Positions 37,718 through 45,824 of a stretch of DNA of 64,000 nucleotides are shown here, one piece after another (position 1 is the stretch's first letter; every line of letters begins with the position of its first letter). Below the pieces are notes generated by a model. It worked only from the letters and a program-made list of their open reading frames with translations, was not told the origin of the DNA and did not search any database. The translations under genes were made by a program, and so were the position numbers. The stretch is from Paenibacillus vini. GTDB lineage: Bacteria > Bacillota > Bacilli > Paenibacillales > Paenibacillaceae. Location of the stretch: NCBI RefSeq assembly GCF_018403325.1, contig NZ_BOSL01000008.1, positions 178,826 to 242,825 of the forward strand, in the 5' to 3' direction.

Positions 37718-38035
37718 ATAAAAAAAACCCACCCCCAAGACCTTATTAGTCTTAGGGACGAGATATTGTATACCCGTGGTACCACCCTAGATTCGCCAAT
37801 ATGTCGCCATATTGACCTCTTCAAGTACGGCATTGAATCTCAATGCTTATACTCTAGCTCTGTAACAGGAGCTCCTGGCACAGCATCCCCGATCTATTCG
37901 GTTCCGGTGTGCTGCTCTGAGTCTTTTTTCGATAAACCATTCTTTACTCCCTTTCAGCACAACAGGAGCTCTCTGAGAAAGAATTCGATTTATTTACTTC
38001 TCTCTTCATCGCATTTGATATTGCGATAATATTAT
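37718..38035 (-). promoter_or_regulatory. T-box riboswitch leader of asd
   Basis: On the minus strand the T-box sequence AGGGTGGTACCACGGG lies at about 37773-37788, followed by a terminator (CGTCCCTAAGAC/GTCTTGGGGG, 37732-37757) and a T8 run. Stem I begins near 38010 (GATGAAGAGAGAAGTA), with the AGAGAG bulge motif at 37970. The specifier loop near 37925-37945 reads ...GGTTTATCGAAAAAAGAC; ATC (isoleucine) is one candidate codon and AAA (lysine) another; I cannot decide. Binding of an uncharged tRNA to the T-box would prevent termination. Confidence 0.92.
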
Positions 38036-38102
38036 CAAATTATCGGTCAGAGGTAAACCTAATTTTTGAATCTTTTTGAGGTTGTTCAAAAAGTCGTCCC
38101 GG

Positions 38103-38570
38103 TTAAGTTGCAGAAACCCTAATACTTCTTAACGCCGCCACAAGCAGGTCATGGTCCTCTTGGTCGGATAAACCCGATACCGTGATGGTACCAGCCAGTC
38201 CTTCCCCTTCAATGATAAGCGGAAACCCGCCGCCGGCGCCCACATAATCCTCAATCGGCAAGCCGTAATCCTGATCCAAGGACTTCCCTTCTTCCCGCAA
38301 CCGCAGCGCGACGTGCCAGGAGCTCTCTCCGAAACGGTTTACCACATTGTTCTTCCGCCGAATCCAATCCTCATTGTCCTTCGACGTGCCTTCCATGGCA
38401 TGAGCGAATAAACGCTGGCCCGAGCGGTATATTTCCGTCGTAATGCTCTTCCCCCGGCTCTTGGCCTCCTCAATGATTGCCAGTCCGACTTCAAGCGCCG
38501 TCTCATTCGTAAATTGACGAAATTGAAGCTCCTGCTCCTCCCGCTCCATTTCTTGAATCCGCTCTCTCAT
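38103..38570 (-). CDS. UPF0303/HbpS-like heme-degrading-domain protein
   Basis: 155 residues matching the UPF0303 (YBR137W) group: QELQFRQFTNETALEVGLAIIEEA, then ITTEIYRSGQRLFAHAMEGTS with the conserved WIRRKNNVVNRFGESSWHV, and GAGGGFPLIIEGEGLAGTITVSGL. The fold is that of the HbpS heme-binding domain, but the role of this branch is not known. I chose the ATG at 38570, which starts in line with relatives; a TTG at 38588 is possible. Confidence 0.8.
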   Translation of the reverse strand: MRERIQEMEREEQELQFRQFTNETALEVGLAIIEEAKSRGKSITTEIYRSGQRLFAHAMEGTSKDNEDWIRRKNNVVNRFGESSWHVALRLREEGKSLDQDYGLPIEDYVGAGGGFPLIIEGEGLAGTITVSGLSDQEDHDLLVAALRSIRVSAT

Positions 38571-38617
38571 CCTTATCAACCTCTCCAATGGCCTGAATTC
38601 ATTGCATTAGTCTATGA

Positions 38618-39121
38618 TTAGCCTTTAGCAGCCCGTATCGCCGCGCTCTCTTCTTCATTAGGGCCGTAAACGCCCGGGGGTACCACGCCGGCTTGACGCA
38701 TAAGAATCGTCATTTGCCCCCGGTGATGTATTTGATGACGTACCACGGTTTTCAGTACACCGCCGTAGGTCGTATCAATAAAACCGAATAACAGAATCCC
38801 CTGTGACAGCTTCTCGTCATTCCATTGCTGTTTTAGCGCATTAGTAACAGCATCGCTCATTTGGCGATAACCTTGAACGATGTCAGAAGCACATTCAGGA
38901 GTAGGCAGCTTATATTCCGGACCGGCGATGACCAGCCCTGCAGCACCAAGCATGATATCCAGACTGCCAACCAGGTGCCATCCCAAATCTCCAAGCGATC
39001 TTGGCTGTGCGGCCGAGACGGATTGTTTCAGGGAATCATCTGTAAGCGCCTCAAGCACCTTGAGCGTGAGAGCCTCCTCTTGGCTCCAGTCTTCCAAAAA
39101 GTCATTGATCGATCTATACAT
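38618..39121 (-). CDS. DinB family protein
   Basis: 167 residues of a four-helix DinB/YfiT bundle. Metal-ligand histidines appear as GWHLVGSLD (first) and VVRHQIHHRGQM (second and third), the usual three-His arrangement. DinB relatives are metal-dependent thiol transferases or are uncharacterised. ATG at 39121 follows AAAGGAG by 11 bases. Same direction as the downstream UPF0303 gene, 47 bases apart. Confidence 0.85.
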   Translation of the reverse strand: MYRSINDFLEDWSQEEALTLKVLEALTDDSLKQSVSAAQPRSLGDLGWHLVGSLDIMLGAAGLVIAGPEYKLPTPECASDIVQGYRQMSDAVTNALKQQWNDEKLSQGILLFGFIDTTYGGVLKTVVRHQIHHRGQMTILMRQAGVVPPGVYGPNEEESAAIRAAKG

Positions 39122-39191
39122 TTGGGTTATCGCTCCTTTATCTTTATGTATTCGTCTTGACAGCAAAAGTATATCACTTCAGGAAACGGCT

Positions 39192-39812
39192 TCACAACAA
39201 AACGGCTGATCCCGGTTTGCACCAGACTAAATGAAGCATCCCGGACATGTAATGCTCCGCTTTAATCACTTCGAGCGGTGACTCCGCAATTAACTTCATA
39301 ATATCGCGGTTATAATGGCAACCGGCGATCCGATAAGCTAAAGGATCGGTAACCTTAAGGGCAGCAGCAAGGAATTTGTTCGAGCTAATGCCATGCTCCA
39401 GTAATAGTACTTGCCCTTCCGGCTTGCACCACCGGCTTATATGAGTCAGCACTTTACCGGGATCGCTGTAAGCACACAAAGAGAGTGTGGATACGACAGT
39501 ATCGAACCCGTCTTCCTCAAGGCTTATCGCGTCGATATCTCCTTGAATATATTCCGCTTCCAGCCCGTATTGCGCTTCATTTGCCAATTTAGCTTTTTCA
39601 AGCATGGCCGGGCTGAAATCCACCGCCGTCAGCTTCACGTCTGAACGGTAAAAAGGCAAATTGCTTCCCGCCCCGATACCCAGCTCCAATACGTGACCTC
39701 TGGCAAAACCCAGCAAGCTTTTGCGGTAACTTGCGAGCTCGAGCTTCTCTCTTTTTTTATCATACATGTTGGCTTGCTTGTCGAATTTCTTAATACGCCG
39801 TTCAACTTTCAT
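39192..39812 (-). CDS. Class I SAM-dependent methyltransferase
   Basis: 206 residues. Motif I is VLELGIGAGSNLPFY, with DFSPAMLEKAK after the second strand and FDTVVSTLSLCAYSDP further on, in the UbiE/phospholipid methyltransferase style. Substrate unknown. ATG at 39812 follows GGGAG by 8 bases. It lies downstream of the double-HTH TetR gene, and its promoter holds an operator very like that before the TetR gene, so it is a likely target. Confidence 0.85.
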   Translation of the reverse strand: MKVERRIKKFDKQANMYDKKREKLELASYRKSLLGFARGHVLELGIGAGSNLPFYRSDVKLTAVDFSPAMLEKAKLANEAQYGLEAEYIQGDIDAISLEEDGFDTVVSTLSLCAYSDPGKVLTHISRWCKPEGQVLLLEHGISSNKFLAAALKVTDPLAYRIAGCHYNRDIMKLIAESPLEVIKAEHYMSGMLHLVWCKPGSAVLL

Positions 39813-39858
39813 CTTATCACTCCCTTGTTTACTGTGTACTATCAAATATAACATTCGC

Positions 39859-39872
39859 ATACCTACTGGTAT
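39859..39872. promoter_or_regulatory. Putative TetR operator before the methyltransferase gene
   Basis: ATACC-TACT-GGTAT, perfect 5-4-5 inverted repeat about 47 bases upstream of the start. A related copy (ATACC-GAAT-AGTAT) lies at 40765-40778, before the TetR gene. Confidence 0.55.
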
Positions 39873-39933
39873 GTTGTATCCAAAAATTAACCCGCAAATA
39901 TGTCGAGGCTGCCGACTTTACGGGATGATTTCT

Positions 39934-40713
39934 CTATTTGCCGGGTGCTAGCCCCCGCCATAATACTTTCGCTGCAGTCTGCAATAATGGCTCCAGCTGA
40001 CAGCTCACCGGATCGATTAACCATTCGATGACAATGCCCTTCATCAACGCATCCACCATAATGCCGAGAGACTGAGGGTCCAATCCTTGAGCGATATAGC
40101 CCTTCTGCTGCATTTGTGCCAGAAAGCCGCCTAAAGCTTCTAGACTTTGGCCGAACATCGCTTGCAGTTTGTGGCGTACTTCCGGTTCCCTGCTCGATGT
40201 GATGAATTCAAGAAATAGCTGCGGACCGCCGTCTCCGGCTTCCAGGCAATCAAACTGTGATTTGAGCCAAGCGTACAAAGCCGATTCGGGATCATCCGCT
40301 TCCAGAAGATCTTCGATCTGCACCGGCAATTGCCGGTTTTGCTGAATTAAATTCCGTTCCATAATCGCAAGGAACAAATCCTGTTTGCTTGAAAAATGCC
40401 AATAGACGGCTCCCTTGGTCATTCCAGCCTCGGCCGCAGCTTTCTCCAAAGAAGCGGTGGCATATCCCTGCTCCGCAAACACTTTGGCAGCGGCTTCTAA
40501 AATTCGGGTTCGGGTATCTGCGAGCGGTCCGTTATTGTCACTCTGTCTCTCCGCCAGCCAGCTTCGCAGGCCCTGCTTATCTCCAAAATGTCTGCGCACG
40601 GCAGTCCAATGTACTCCCGCCATTTTAGCGATTTCCGCAAACGTAATCTGATCGAACGGTTTGCTTTTCACCAATTCCTCCGCCGATTTCAATACTTGAG
40701 TTCGAACGCTCAA
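39934..40713 (-). CDS. TetR family regulator with two N-terminal HTH domains
   Basis: 259 residues instead of the usual 190-210. Two TetR-type helix-turn-helix units lie in tandem: residues 5-55 (ITFAEIAKMAGVHWTAVRRHF) and 66-120 (ASLEKAAAEAGMTKGAVYWHF), the second followed by a normal ligand-binding domain. The first unit keeps the pattern but starts the protein alone; the second is the canonical AcrR-like one. Binding of two adjacent sites, or a spare domain, is possible. The gene has an operator-like repeat upstream, shared with the downstream methyltransferase gene. Confidence 0.88.
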   Translation of the reverse strand: MSVRTQVLKSAEELVKSKPFDQITFAEIAKMAGVHWTAVRRHFGDKQGLRSWLAERQSDNNGPLADTRTRILEAAAKVFAEQGYATASLEKAAAEAGMTKGAVYWHFSSKQDLFLAIMERNLIQQNRQLPVQIEDLLEADDPESALYAWLKSQFDCLEAGDGGPQLFLEFITSSREPEVRHKLQAMFGQSLEALGGFLAQMQQKGYIAQGLDPQSLGIMVDALMKGIVIEWLIDPVSCQLEPLLQTAAKVLWRGLAPGK

Positions 40714-40764
40714 TAGCTCACCCCTGGATCTTATGAAAAATCGATAGTTGTGTTGTGTTATATA

Positions 40765-40778
40765 GATACCGAATAGTA
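40765..40778. promoter_or_regulatory. Putative TetR operator before its own gene
   Basis: ATACC-GAAT-AGTAT, inverted repeat with one mismatch about 52 bases upstream of the TetR start; both it and the site at 39859 continue with GT on the right. Confidence 0.5.
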
Positions 40779-40834
40779 TGTAGATATAATATTATATTGA
40801 AACATCCAGGTCAATATTACAATGAACGGCAAAA

Positions 40835-40867
40835 AGACCCGGACCCGATACAAACGGTCCAAGGTCT
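40835..40867 (-). terminator. Terminator after the small winged-helix gene
   Basis: AGACCTTGGACC/GGTCCGGGTCT stem with one or two mismatches, followed by TTTTTG on the minus strand, 31 bases after the stop at 40899. Confidence 0.7.
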
Positions 40868-40898
40868 CCAGATATTATTATGTAGGTCAGGATAGCAC

Positions 40899-41081
40899 TT
40901 ACTTAACAGACGGCTCCCATTTGCAGCGAATCGGGGAAGTAATCGCTTCTTCCTTCTTCAGTTCTTTAAAGGCCTTGTCGACCTCCTTGCGGTCCAAGCC
41001 GGACAGCTGCTCCACTTCGCCTGCACTAACCGGCTTACCTGCCGCCTTCATCGCTTCAAGCACTTGCTCTTTTACACTCAT
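40899..41081 (-). CDS. Small winged-helix-like protein
   Basis: 60 residues from ATG 41081, which has GGAGGTG 6 bases upstream. The sequence SVKEQVLEAMKAAGKPVSAG, then EVEQLSGLDRKEVDKAFKEL, is a helix-turn-helix of the kind seen in short MarR/ArsR-like domains, with no extra domain. It probably binds DNA or partners; the target is unknown. Single-gene unit with its own terminator. Confidence 0.7.
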   Translation of the reverse strand: MSVKEQVLEAMKAAGKPVSAGEVEQLSGLDRKEVDKAFKELKKEEAITSPIRCKWEPSVK

Positions 41082-41216
41082 TGCGTACACCTCCACTCCT
41101 ACAAATTACCATAACATTAACAAACATTCGTTCCTATGCCTAGGCTGTTCGAAGAATGTTCATGATTAGGAGGTCATCGCGTTAATTTTGTTAAAATTGA
41201 CAATGTTTCGTCACAC

Positions 41217-41762
41217 TCAAAACGGGAAATCGTCCCAGTTAATTGGCGTGGTTTTGTTTTCCGCCCAATCTTCTCGAAGAATTGCATATCCGATAGAATC
41301 ATGGAGCTTCCCGTCTTCCGACGGCCAAGACAATCGGTGTACCGCTTCTTTCACAAAACCTGCATTGTGAAAAGTTTTGCGCATTGCGTAATTGTCGACC
41401 CTTGTATGGCCTTCAAGCCGAATTTTATCGTCATGCTTCGTAAACACGTATTCGACAAGCAGCTTAACCGCTTGTAAGCCAATGCCTTGGCCGCGATACT
41501 TCGAAGAGATGCGAATATCGAACATAGGGGTCGGATCTTGAAGATCAAATACCCGCAGCAATCCGAGTTTTGTATCCTCATCGTTCAAAATCCAGAATGT
41601 TTTCTTCTCGTCGGTCGAGTTATATCTTCCTTGTGCAACTTGCTCGCGCACGTTACTTTCCGTCAACGTCGCTATTCCATGATACGGCCAGGTTTCACCC
41701 GCAAGAAACGCAATCAACGCTTCGGTCTCATCGTCGTTATAAGGCTTTAGACAAATAGACAT
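41217..41762 (-). CDS. GNAT N-acetyltransferase (RimJ-like)
   Basis: 181 residues. The acetyl-CoA loop is SSKYRGQGIGLQAVKLLVEYV; the RVDNYAMRKTFHNAGFVKEA segment is characteristic of the RimJ/RimL-type subgroup. Substrate unknown. I use ATG 41762 (AGGTG 6 bases before); a GTG 9 bases earlier abuts the AGGAG site. It is transcribed alone, divergent from nothing near. Confidence 0.85.
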   Translation of the reverse strand: MSICLKPYNDDETEALIAFLAGETWPYHGIATLTESNVREQVAQGRYNSTDEKKTFWILNDEDTKLGLLRVFDLQDPTPMFDIRISSKYRGQGIGLQAVKLLVEYVFTKHDDKIRLEGHTRVDNYAMRKTFHNAGFVKEAVHRLSWPSEDGKLHDSIGYAILREDWAENKTTPINWDDFPF

Positions 41763-41809
41763 AAATAACACCTACTCCTTGATCCTTTAATCATTAATTT
41801 GGAACCGAT

Positions 41810-42265
41810 TCACAGTTCCTTCGTCATAAATAAACTGTACGGGTCCTCCACATACTCTGCAAAGGGACCGCAATATTGAAATCCAACACTTTCATACAAT
41901 TTTCTGGCCGGAGCGAATGCTTCCATGGGGCCCGTCTCCAGACTAAGCCTGCGATAGCCTCGGCGTTTGGCTTCCTGAATTATATATTCCATCAGCTTTC
42001 TTGCAACGCCCTTTTTTAAATGCTGCGAAGAAGTGCGCATCGACTTGATCTCCCCGTGGTGAGCGTTAAGCTCTTTCAAGGCTCCGCATCCGAGCAATTC
42101 CTCCTGCTCCCAGACACTCCAGAACGTAATATCCGGTTTTTTTAACTTATCAAGATTAAGGGCGTGAATGCTTTCCGGCGGGGAATGCAATTCCATACTT
42201 TGCAGATGCTCCCCTATTAACCTGGCTACCTGATCTCCGGATAAATCATCGATTTTGATTTCCAA
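41810..42265 (-). CDS. ysnE: YsnE-like GNAT N-acetyltransferase
   Basis: 151 residues. Follows B. subtilis YsnE closely as recalled: MEIKIDDLSGDQVARLIGEH, SPPESIHALNLDKL, GCGALKELNAHHGEIKSMRT, then GPMEAFAPARKLYESVGFQYC and the FMTKEL end. The acetyl-CoA loop is SSQHLKKGVARKLMEYII. YsnE in Bacillus is linked with indole-acetic acid formation, though its true substrate is unclear. TTG at 42265 is used (GGAGG 7 bases upstream), giving the same N-terminus as relatives. Confidence 0.85.
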   Translation of the reverse strand: MEIKIDDLSGDQVARLIGEHLQSMELHSPPESIHALNLDKLKKPDITFWSVWEQEELLGCGALKELNAHHGEIKSMRTSSQHLKKGVARKLMEYIIQEAKRRGYRRLSLETGPMEAFAPARKLYESVGFQYCGPFAEYVEDPYSLFMTKEL

Positions 42266-42313
42266 CACAATTCCTCCGCAATCTTTAGTTTTATAACAAT
42301 TATATAGTACGAA

Positions 42314-42784
42314 TTATTCCCCTTGTACTGCCGGCTTTCGACCCTGCAGCAACCCTCCGAATTTGAAGACAAATATACCCGATACAATCACTATAACACC
42401 AATGAACTGTTTGAAGGTGAACGGCACTTGTTCCAATCCGAACCAGCCAAGAGAGTCCCATAACAGGGCGAAAACAAGCTGTGAGGTCATCGCGATCGAA
42501 ATGGCATAGGTCGGTCCAAGCAGCTTGATTCCGTTTACCATGCAGACGACAACCCCTACGCCGATGATCCCGCTAAACCAGAACCATAGCTCCATATGTT
42601 GAACGGCAAACAGCTTCTTACCTTCTACAATCAATCCGATCACCAGGGAAGCTAAAAATCCCAACCCCAACACTAACGCGGTCGTCGCCCAGGAGTTCGC
42701 GCGTTCATTGACTTTACTATTGAAAATATTTTGCAGACCCACCAGCGCACCGGCGAGCAGCGCCCAAAAGATACCTATTAACAT
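42314..42784 (-). CDS. DMT family transporter, YdcZ (DUF606) type
   Basis: 156 residues, five hydrophobic segments, half-length for the drug/metabolite transporter superfamily; YdcZ-type proteins of this size are thought to work as dimers. GALVGLQNIFNSKVNE near the N-terminus is the family mark. It is the last gene of a cassette with a Crp/Fnr-type regulator (upstream, 19-base gap) and a second YdcZ protein, so the two half-transporters probably form a heterodimer. Substrate unknown. Confidence 0.85.
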   Translation of the reverse strand: MLIGIFWALLAGALVGLQNIFNSKVNERANSWATTALVLGLGFLASLVIGLIVEGKKLFAVQHMELWFWFSGIIGVGVVVCMVNGIKLLGPTYAISIAMTSQLVFALLWDSLGWFGLEQVPFTFKQFIGVIVIVSGIFVFKFGGLLQGRKPAVQGE

Positions 42785-42803
42785 GGCTTTAATCTCCTTC
42801 CTT

Positions 42804-43502
42804 TTACTCGTAGATATTATGACTGGTTAGTGCCCGCAGCCCTTCACGATTCTTGACGATAATCCCGCCCTTGCTCCGCTCGACCAGACCTTCCGAACAA
42901 AACTGATACACGATCCGGTTCAAATGCCTGTAGCTGACACCGATCAGATTCGCCGCATCCTTCAGGCCCGCCGTACTTAACTGTTCATGAAGCAGTTCAT
43001 CCGATTCGCCCGAAGAGACCGACAAAAGATAGCTTGCCAGCCGCACTTCTACGGGGTACATCAAATTGAAGCTGAACGAATTGGATTTGATATAAAACTT
43101 CTGAGTTATAATGTCCAGCAGAAACTGAAGAAATGGCGCATGGTCGTTTACATACTTCTTTAACTGGCGATATGGAATGCCGATCAGTTGAACCGGCGTA
43201 ACTGCCTCAACGGTATTAACGATGTCCGTGTTTTTTACGTATTCTATGTCTCCTACGAGCTCAAGCGGTGTTTTGAAGCAGAGAACCAGAGTTCTTCCTT
43301 CCGCCGAGGTCGTATAAATTTTGAGTTTCCCTTTAACAAGTACGTAAAGCGTTCCCGATGGATCTCCTTGTGAGCATACGAGTTCACCTGCATCATAACT
43401 GTATAGTGCCATATGAGGTTTCAATGATTCCGTAAAGATCGGCTCCAAATCAAATTCCTGTAAATGCGAGTTCAGGACTTCCACGTCCAAAATCTCTTTC
43501 AT
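42804..43502 (-). CDS. Crp/Fnr family regulator (YeiL-like)
   Basis: 232 residues. An N-terminal cyclic-nucleotide-binding fold (GELVCSQGDPSGTLYVLVKGKLKIY) and a C-terminal helix-turn-helix (TAGLKDAANLIGVSYRHLNRIVYQFC). No cysteine cluster for an iron-sulfur centre is seen. The setting between two YdcZ transporter genes resembles that of YeiL-type regulators. ATG 43502 follows GAGGTG by 9 bases. Upstream gene ends 13 bases before. Confidence 0.88.
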   Translation of the reverse strand: MKEILDVEVLNSHLQEFDLEPIFTESLKPHMALYSYDAGELVCSQGDPSGTLYVLVKGKLKIYTTSAEGRTLVLCFKTPLELVGDIEYVKNTDIVNTVEAVTPVQLIGIPYRQLKKYVNDHAPFLQFLLDIITQKFYIKSNSFSFNLMYPVEVRLASYLLSVSSGESDELLHEQLSTAGLKDAANLIGVSYRHLNRIVYQFCSEGLVERSKGGIIVKNREGLRALTSHNIYE

Positions 43503-43515
43503 GGTTCTTCTCACC

Positions 43516-43941
43516 TCAAAATCTTAAAATTATGACGCCTGCCACCATCAATAGTATGCCGATAAACTGAGGTGCCTGCATTTTTTGCTTGGCTACACCA
43601 AACCATCCTTTACTGTCTATAAGAAAAGTGAGGCTCAGTTGGGCAATCAGCAGTGCGGATATTGTAAAGGTAGCCCCCATCTGTTGAATCGCCGTTACGT
43701 TGCCGAAAATAATAATCGCCGCCAAAGCGCCTCCCGTCAAGTATAAAGGCTTGACCTGCTTAAATTCCCGCAACTTGCGGTCGCGGATAAATAGCAGGAT
43801 CAGCAGTGCCGTTACAAACCCGGTCCATTGGGTAAGCGTGGCCGCCTGCCAGGTCCCGATGCTCTGACTGATTCGGGAATTGGCCACCCCCTGCAAAGTA
43901 ATCAAAGCCCCTCCCAGGAACGCAAATAATAACCCTCTCAT
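43516..43941 (-). CDS. DMT family transporter, YdcZ (DUF606) type
   Basis: 141 residues, five hydrophobic segments, GGALITLQGVANSRISQSIG matching its partner's GALVGLQNIFNSKVNE. First gene of the cassette; AGGGAG lies before the ATG. With the YdcZ protein at 42314 it probably makes a paired transporter controlled by the Crp-type protein between them. Confidence 0.85.
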   Translation of the reverse strand: MRGLLFAFLGGALITLQGVANSRISQSIGTWQAATLTQWTGFVTALLILLFIRDRKLREFKQVKPLYLTGGALAAIIIFGNVTAIQQMGATFTISALLIAQLSLTFLIDSKGWFGVAKQKMQAPQFIGILLMVAGVIILRF

Positions 43942-44014
43942 CGTTGGTTTCTCTCCCTTAATATCTCTAATGTTGTCTTAATTAAAAGATATCGCTATCG
44001 CCTTAGAGTTGGGA

Positions 44015-44028
44015 AGGACATATGTCCT
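44015..44028. promoter_or_regulatory. Perfect palindrome between divergent YdcZ cassette and MarR gene
   Basis: AGGACATATGTCCT, 14-bp perfect palindrome, 74 bases before the YdcZ gene and 71 bases before the MarR gene. Could be a site for either the Crp-type or the MarR regulator. Confidence 0.45.
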
Positions 44029-44098
44029 CAAAAGAAAAGAAATGATATTTGCAACCTGCAACATAAAGAGATATAACTAATTTATGAGGTGAATGAAT

Positions 44099-44548
44099 AT
44101 GGAAAATACTCGCGAATTGTTTCAGATTATGACACGTCAGTTCGCACTGCTTAATAAAAATTGCTGCAGTGTCGGATCTCTCGACATCTCCCCGGTACAA
44201 AGCCATATTCTGTTCGAGGTCAGCCGCCAGCATAAGCCGTCGATGCAGGAAATCGCGGAAACGCTGGGCACGGACATTACGACTTTTAGCCGCCAGGTCC
44301 AGTCCTTGATGAAGCTGAACCTGCTTCAGAAGACGCCGGATTCAACAGACCGCCGGGTATACACCCTTTCTTTAACAACCGAAGGACAGATTGTCGCCGA
44401 TTCGATTGAGCGACAAATGAACGATTACCTGGACGAAGTGTTTTCTCACTTGACGGTATTCGAGAAAGAGACGGTATTGCGGTCCGTCCGTTTGTTTAAT
44501 GAGGCTTTGGCAAAATTGGAGATGAACTGCAATCCTGTTTCAGGTTAA
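44099..44548 (+). CDS. MarR family transcriptional regulator
   Basis: 149 residues. Winged helix KPSMQEIAETLGTDITTFSRQVQSLMKLNLLQK and wing DSTDRRVYTLSLT. Near the N-terminus are two adjacent cysteines (NKNCCSVGSL), of the kind that can sense oxidation in MarR/OhrR proteins; this is a suggestion only. ATG 44099 has GAGGTGA 6-7 bases upstream. Divergent from the YdcZ cassette, with a palindrome between. Confidence 0.85.
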   Translation: MENTRELFQIMTRQFALLNKNCCSVGSLDISPVQSHILFEVSRQHKPSMQEIAETLGTDITTFSRQVQSLMKLNLLQKTPDSTDRRVYTLSLTTEGQIVADSIERQMNDYLDEVFSHLTVFEKETVLRSVRLFNEALAKLEMNCNPVSG

Positions 44549-44587
44549 AGTCCAATTGTCATTACTTGTATTTTACAAATTACCAAA

Positions 44588-44620
44588 AAACAGTCGATTC
44601 CCGAGAGGAAACGACTGTTT
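44588..44620. terminator. Bidirectional terminator
   Basis: AAACAGTCG/CGACTGTTT perfect 9-bp stem, between the convergent MarR and aminotransferase genes, T- and A-rich on either side. Confidence 0.88.
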
Positions 44621-44636
44621 TTGTTTATCGCCAAGT

Positions 44637-45824
44637 TTAATGGCAAAGCGTAAACGATGTCTTTTGGATAGCTTTCTTAAATCGCTCGATTCGTTCCAAC
44701 GCCTCACACAGTTTCTCCCGGGACGCTGCGTAAGAGCAGCGGATATGCCCTTCGCCGCCGACTCCAAAAACATGACCCGGTACGGTGGCAACTCCCTCTT
44801 CCTGCAATAGTCCCCTGGCGAACTGCTCGGAGCTAAGGCCGGTATCCCCGATGGAAGGAAAGGCGTAAAAAGCGCCCTCCGGGATGTGACATCTCATCCC
44901 AAGTTCATTCAGCCCTTGAACAAACATGACTCTGCGCCCGTCATATTCCGCTTTCATCCGGTCCTTGGCGTCAAGTCCGCTGCGCAGCGATTCCAGCGCC
45001 GCGATTTGGCCGAGTACCGGTGCGCACATGATCGTATACTGATGGATTTTCAGCATCCCGGCAATCAACTCCCGGTCGCCGCACGCATATCCGATGCGCC
45101 AGCCCGTCATGGCAAACGCCTTGGAGAATCCTCCGATCACAATACAACGATCTTTCATGCCCGGGAGCGCGGCGATGCTGAAATGCCGCTGGCCATATGT
45201 TAGCTCGGCGTAGACTTCATCCGAGATGACCAGGAGGTCATGCTGGGTGACAAGCTCAGCAATCGGCAGCCAGTCTTCTTCCGTCATGACTGCGCCTGTC
45301 GGATTGCACGGATAGTTCACCACCAATATCTTGGATCGCGGCGTAATCCGTGCAGCCAGCTCATCCGCCTCCAGCTTGAAGTTTCGCTCCGCGGAGGAAG
45401 GAATTTCTACGACCTCCGCCCCATGCAGGCGGGCGATCGGCGAATAAGCGATATAACCGGGCGCCGGAATCAGCACCTCGTCCCCTGGCGTCAGGAACGT
45501 TCGGAGTGCCAAATCGACCGCTTCGCTGCTCCCGACAGTGACTAGGATTTCATGTTCTGGCTCATACTTTAACCGGAAGCTCCCATTCAAATAGTATGAG
45601 ATTTCTTCCCGCAGTTCAGGCAAACCCGCATTGGGCGTGTAGCTTGTTCTCCCTTCGTTCAAGGCGCGAATGCAAGCCTCACGCACATGCTCCGGCGTTA
45701 CAAAATCCGGCTCCCCTACACCCAACTGGATGGTATCCTTCCGGCCGGCACCAGTCTCAAAAAAAGCGCGGATGCCGGATGGCGGAATATCGCGAACTAA
45801 CGGCGCAATCCTCTCACTTCCCAT
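44637..45824 (-). CDS. Class I/II aminotransferase (PLP-dependent)
   Basis: 395 residues of fold type I: NYPCNPTGAVMTEEDW, VISDEVYAELTYG and the PLP lysine in GGFSKAFAMTGWRIGYACG. It resembles the PatA/aspartate-aminotransferase-like group; substrate not set. Its start overlaps the end of ddl by 11 bases, so it is translated with that gene and the MocR gene further up. A role in supplying an amino acid to the ligase is plausible but not shown. Confidence 0.88.
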   Translation of the reverse strand: MGSERIAPLVRDIPPSGIRAFFETGAGRKDTIQLGVGEPDFVTPEHVREACIRALNEGRTSYTPNAGLPELREEISYYLNGSFRLKYEPEHEILVTVGSSEAVDLALRTFLTPGDEVLIPAPGYIAYSPIARLHGAEVVEIPSSAERNFKLEADELAARITPRSKILVVNYPCNPTGAVMTEEDWLPIAELVTQHDLLVISDEVYAELTYGQRHFSIAALPGMKDRCIVIGGFSKAFAMTGWRIGYACGDRELIAGMLKIHQYTIMCAPVLGQIAALESLRSGLDAKDRMKAEYDGRRVMFVQGLNELGMRCHIPEGAFYAFPSIGDTGLSSEQFARGLLQEEGVATVPGHVFGVGGEGHIRCSYAASREKLCEALERIERFKKAIQKTSFTLCH

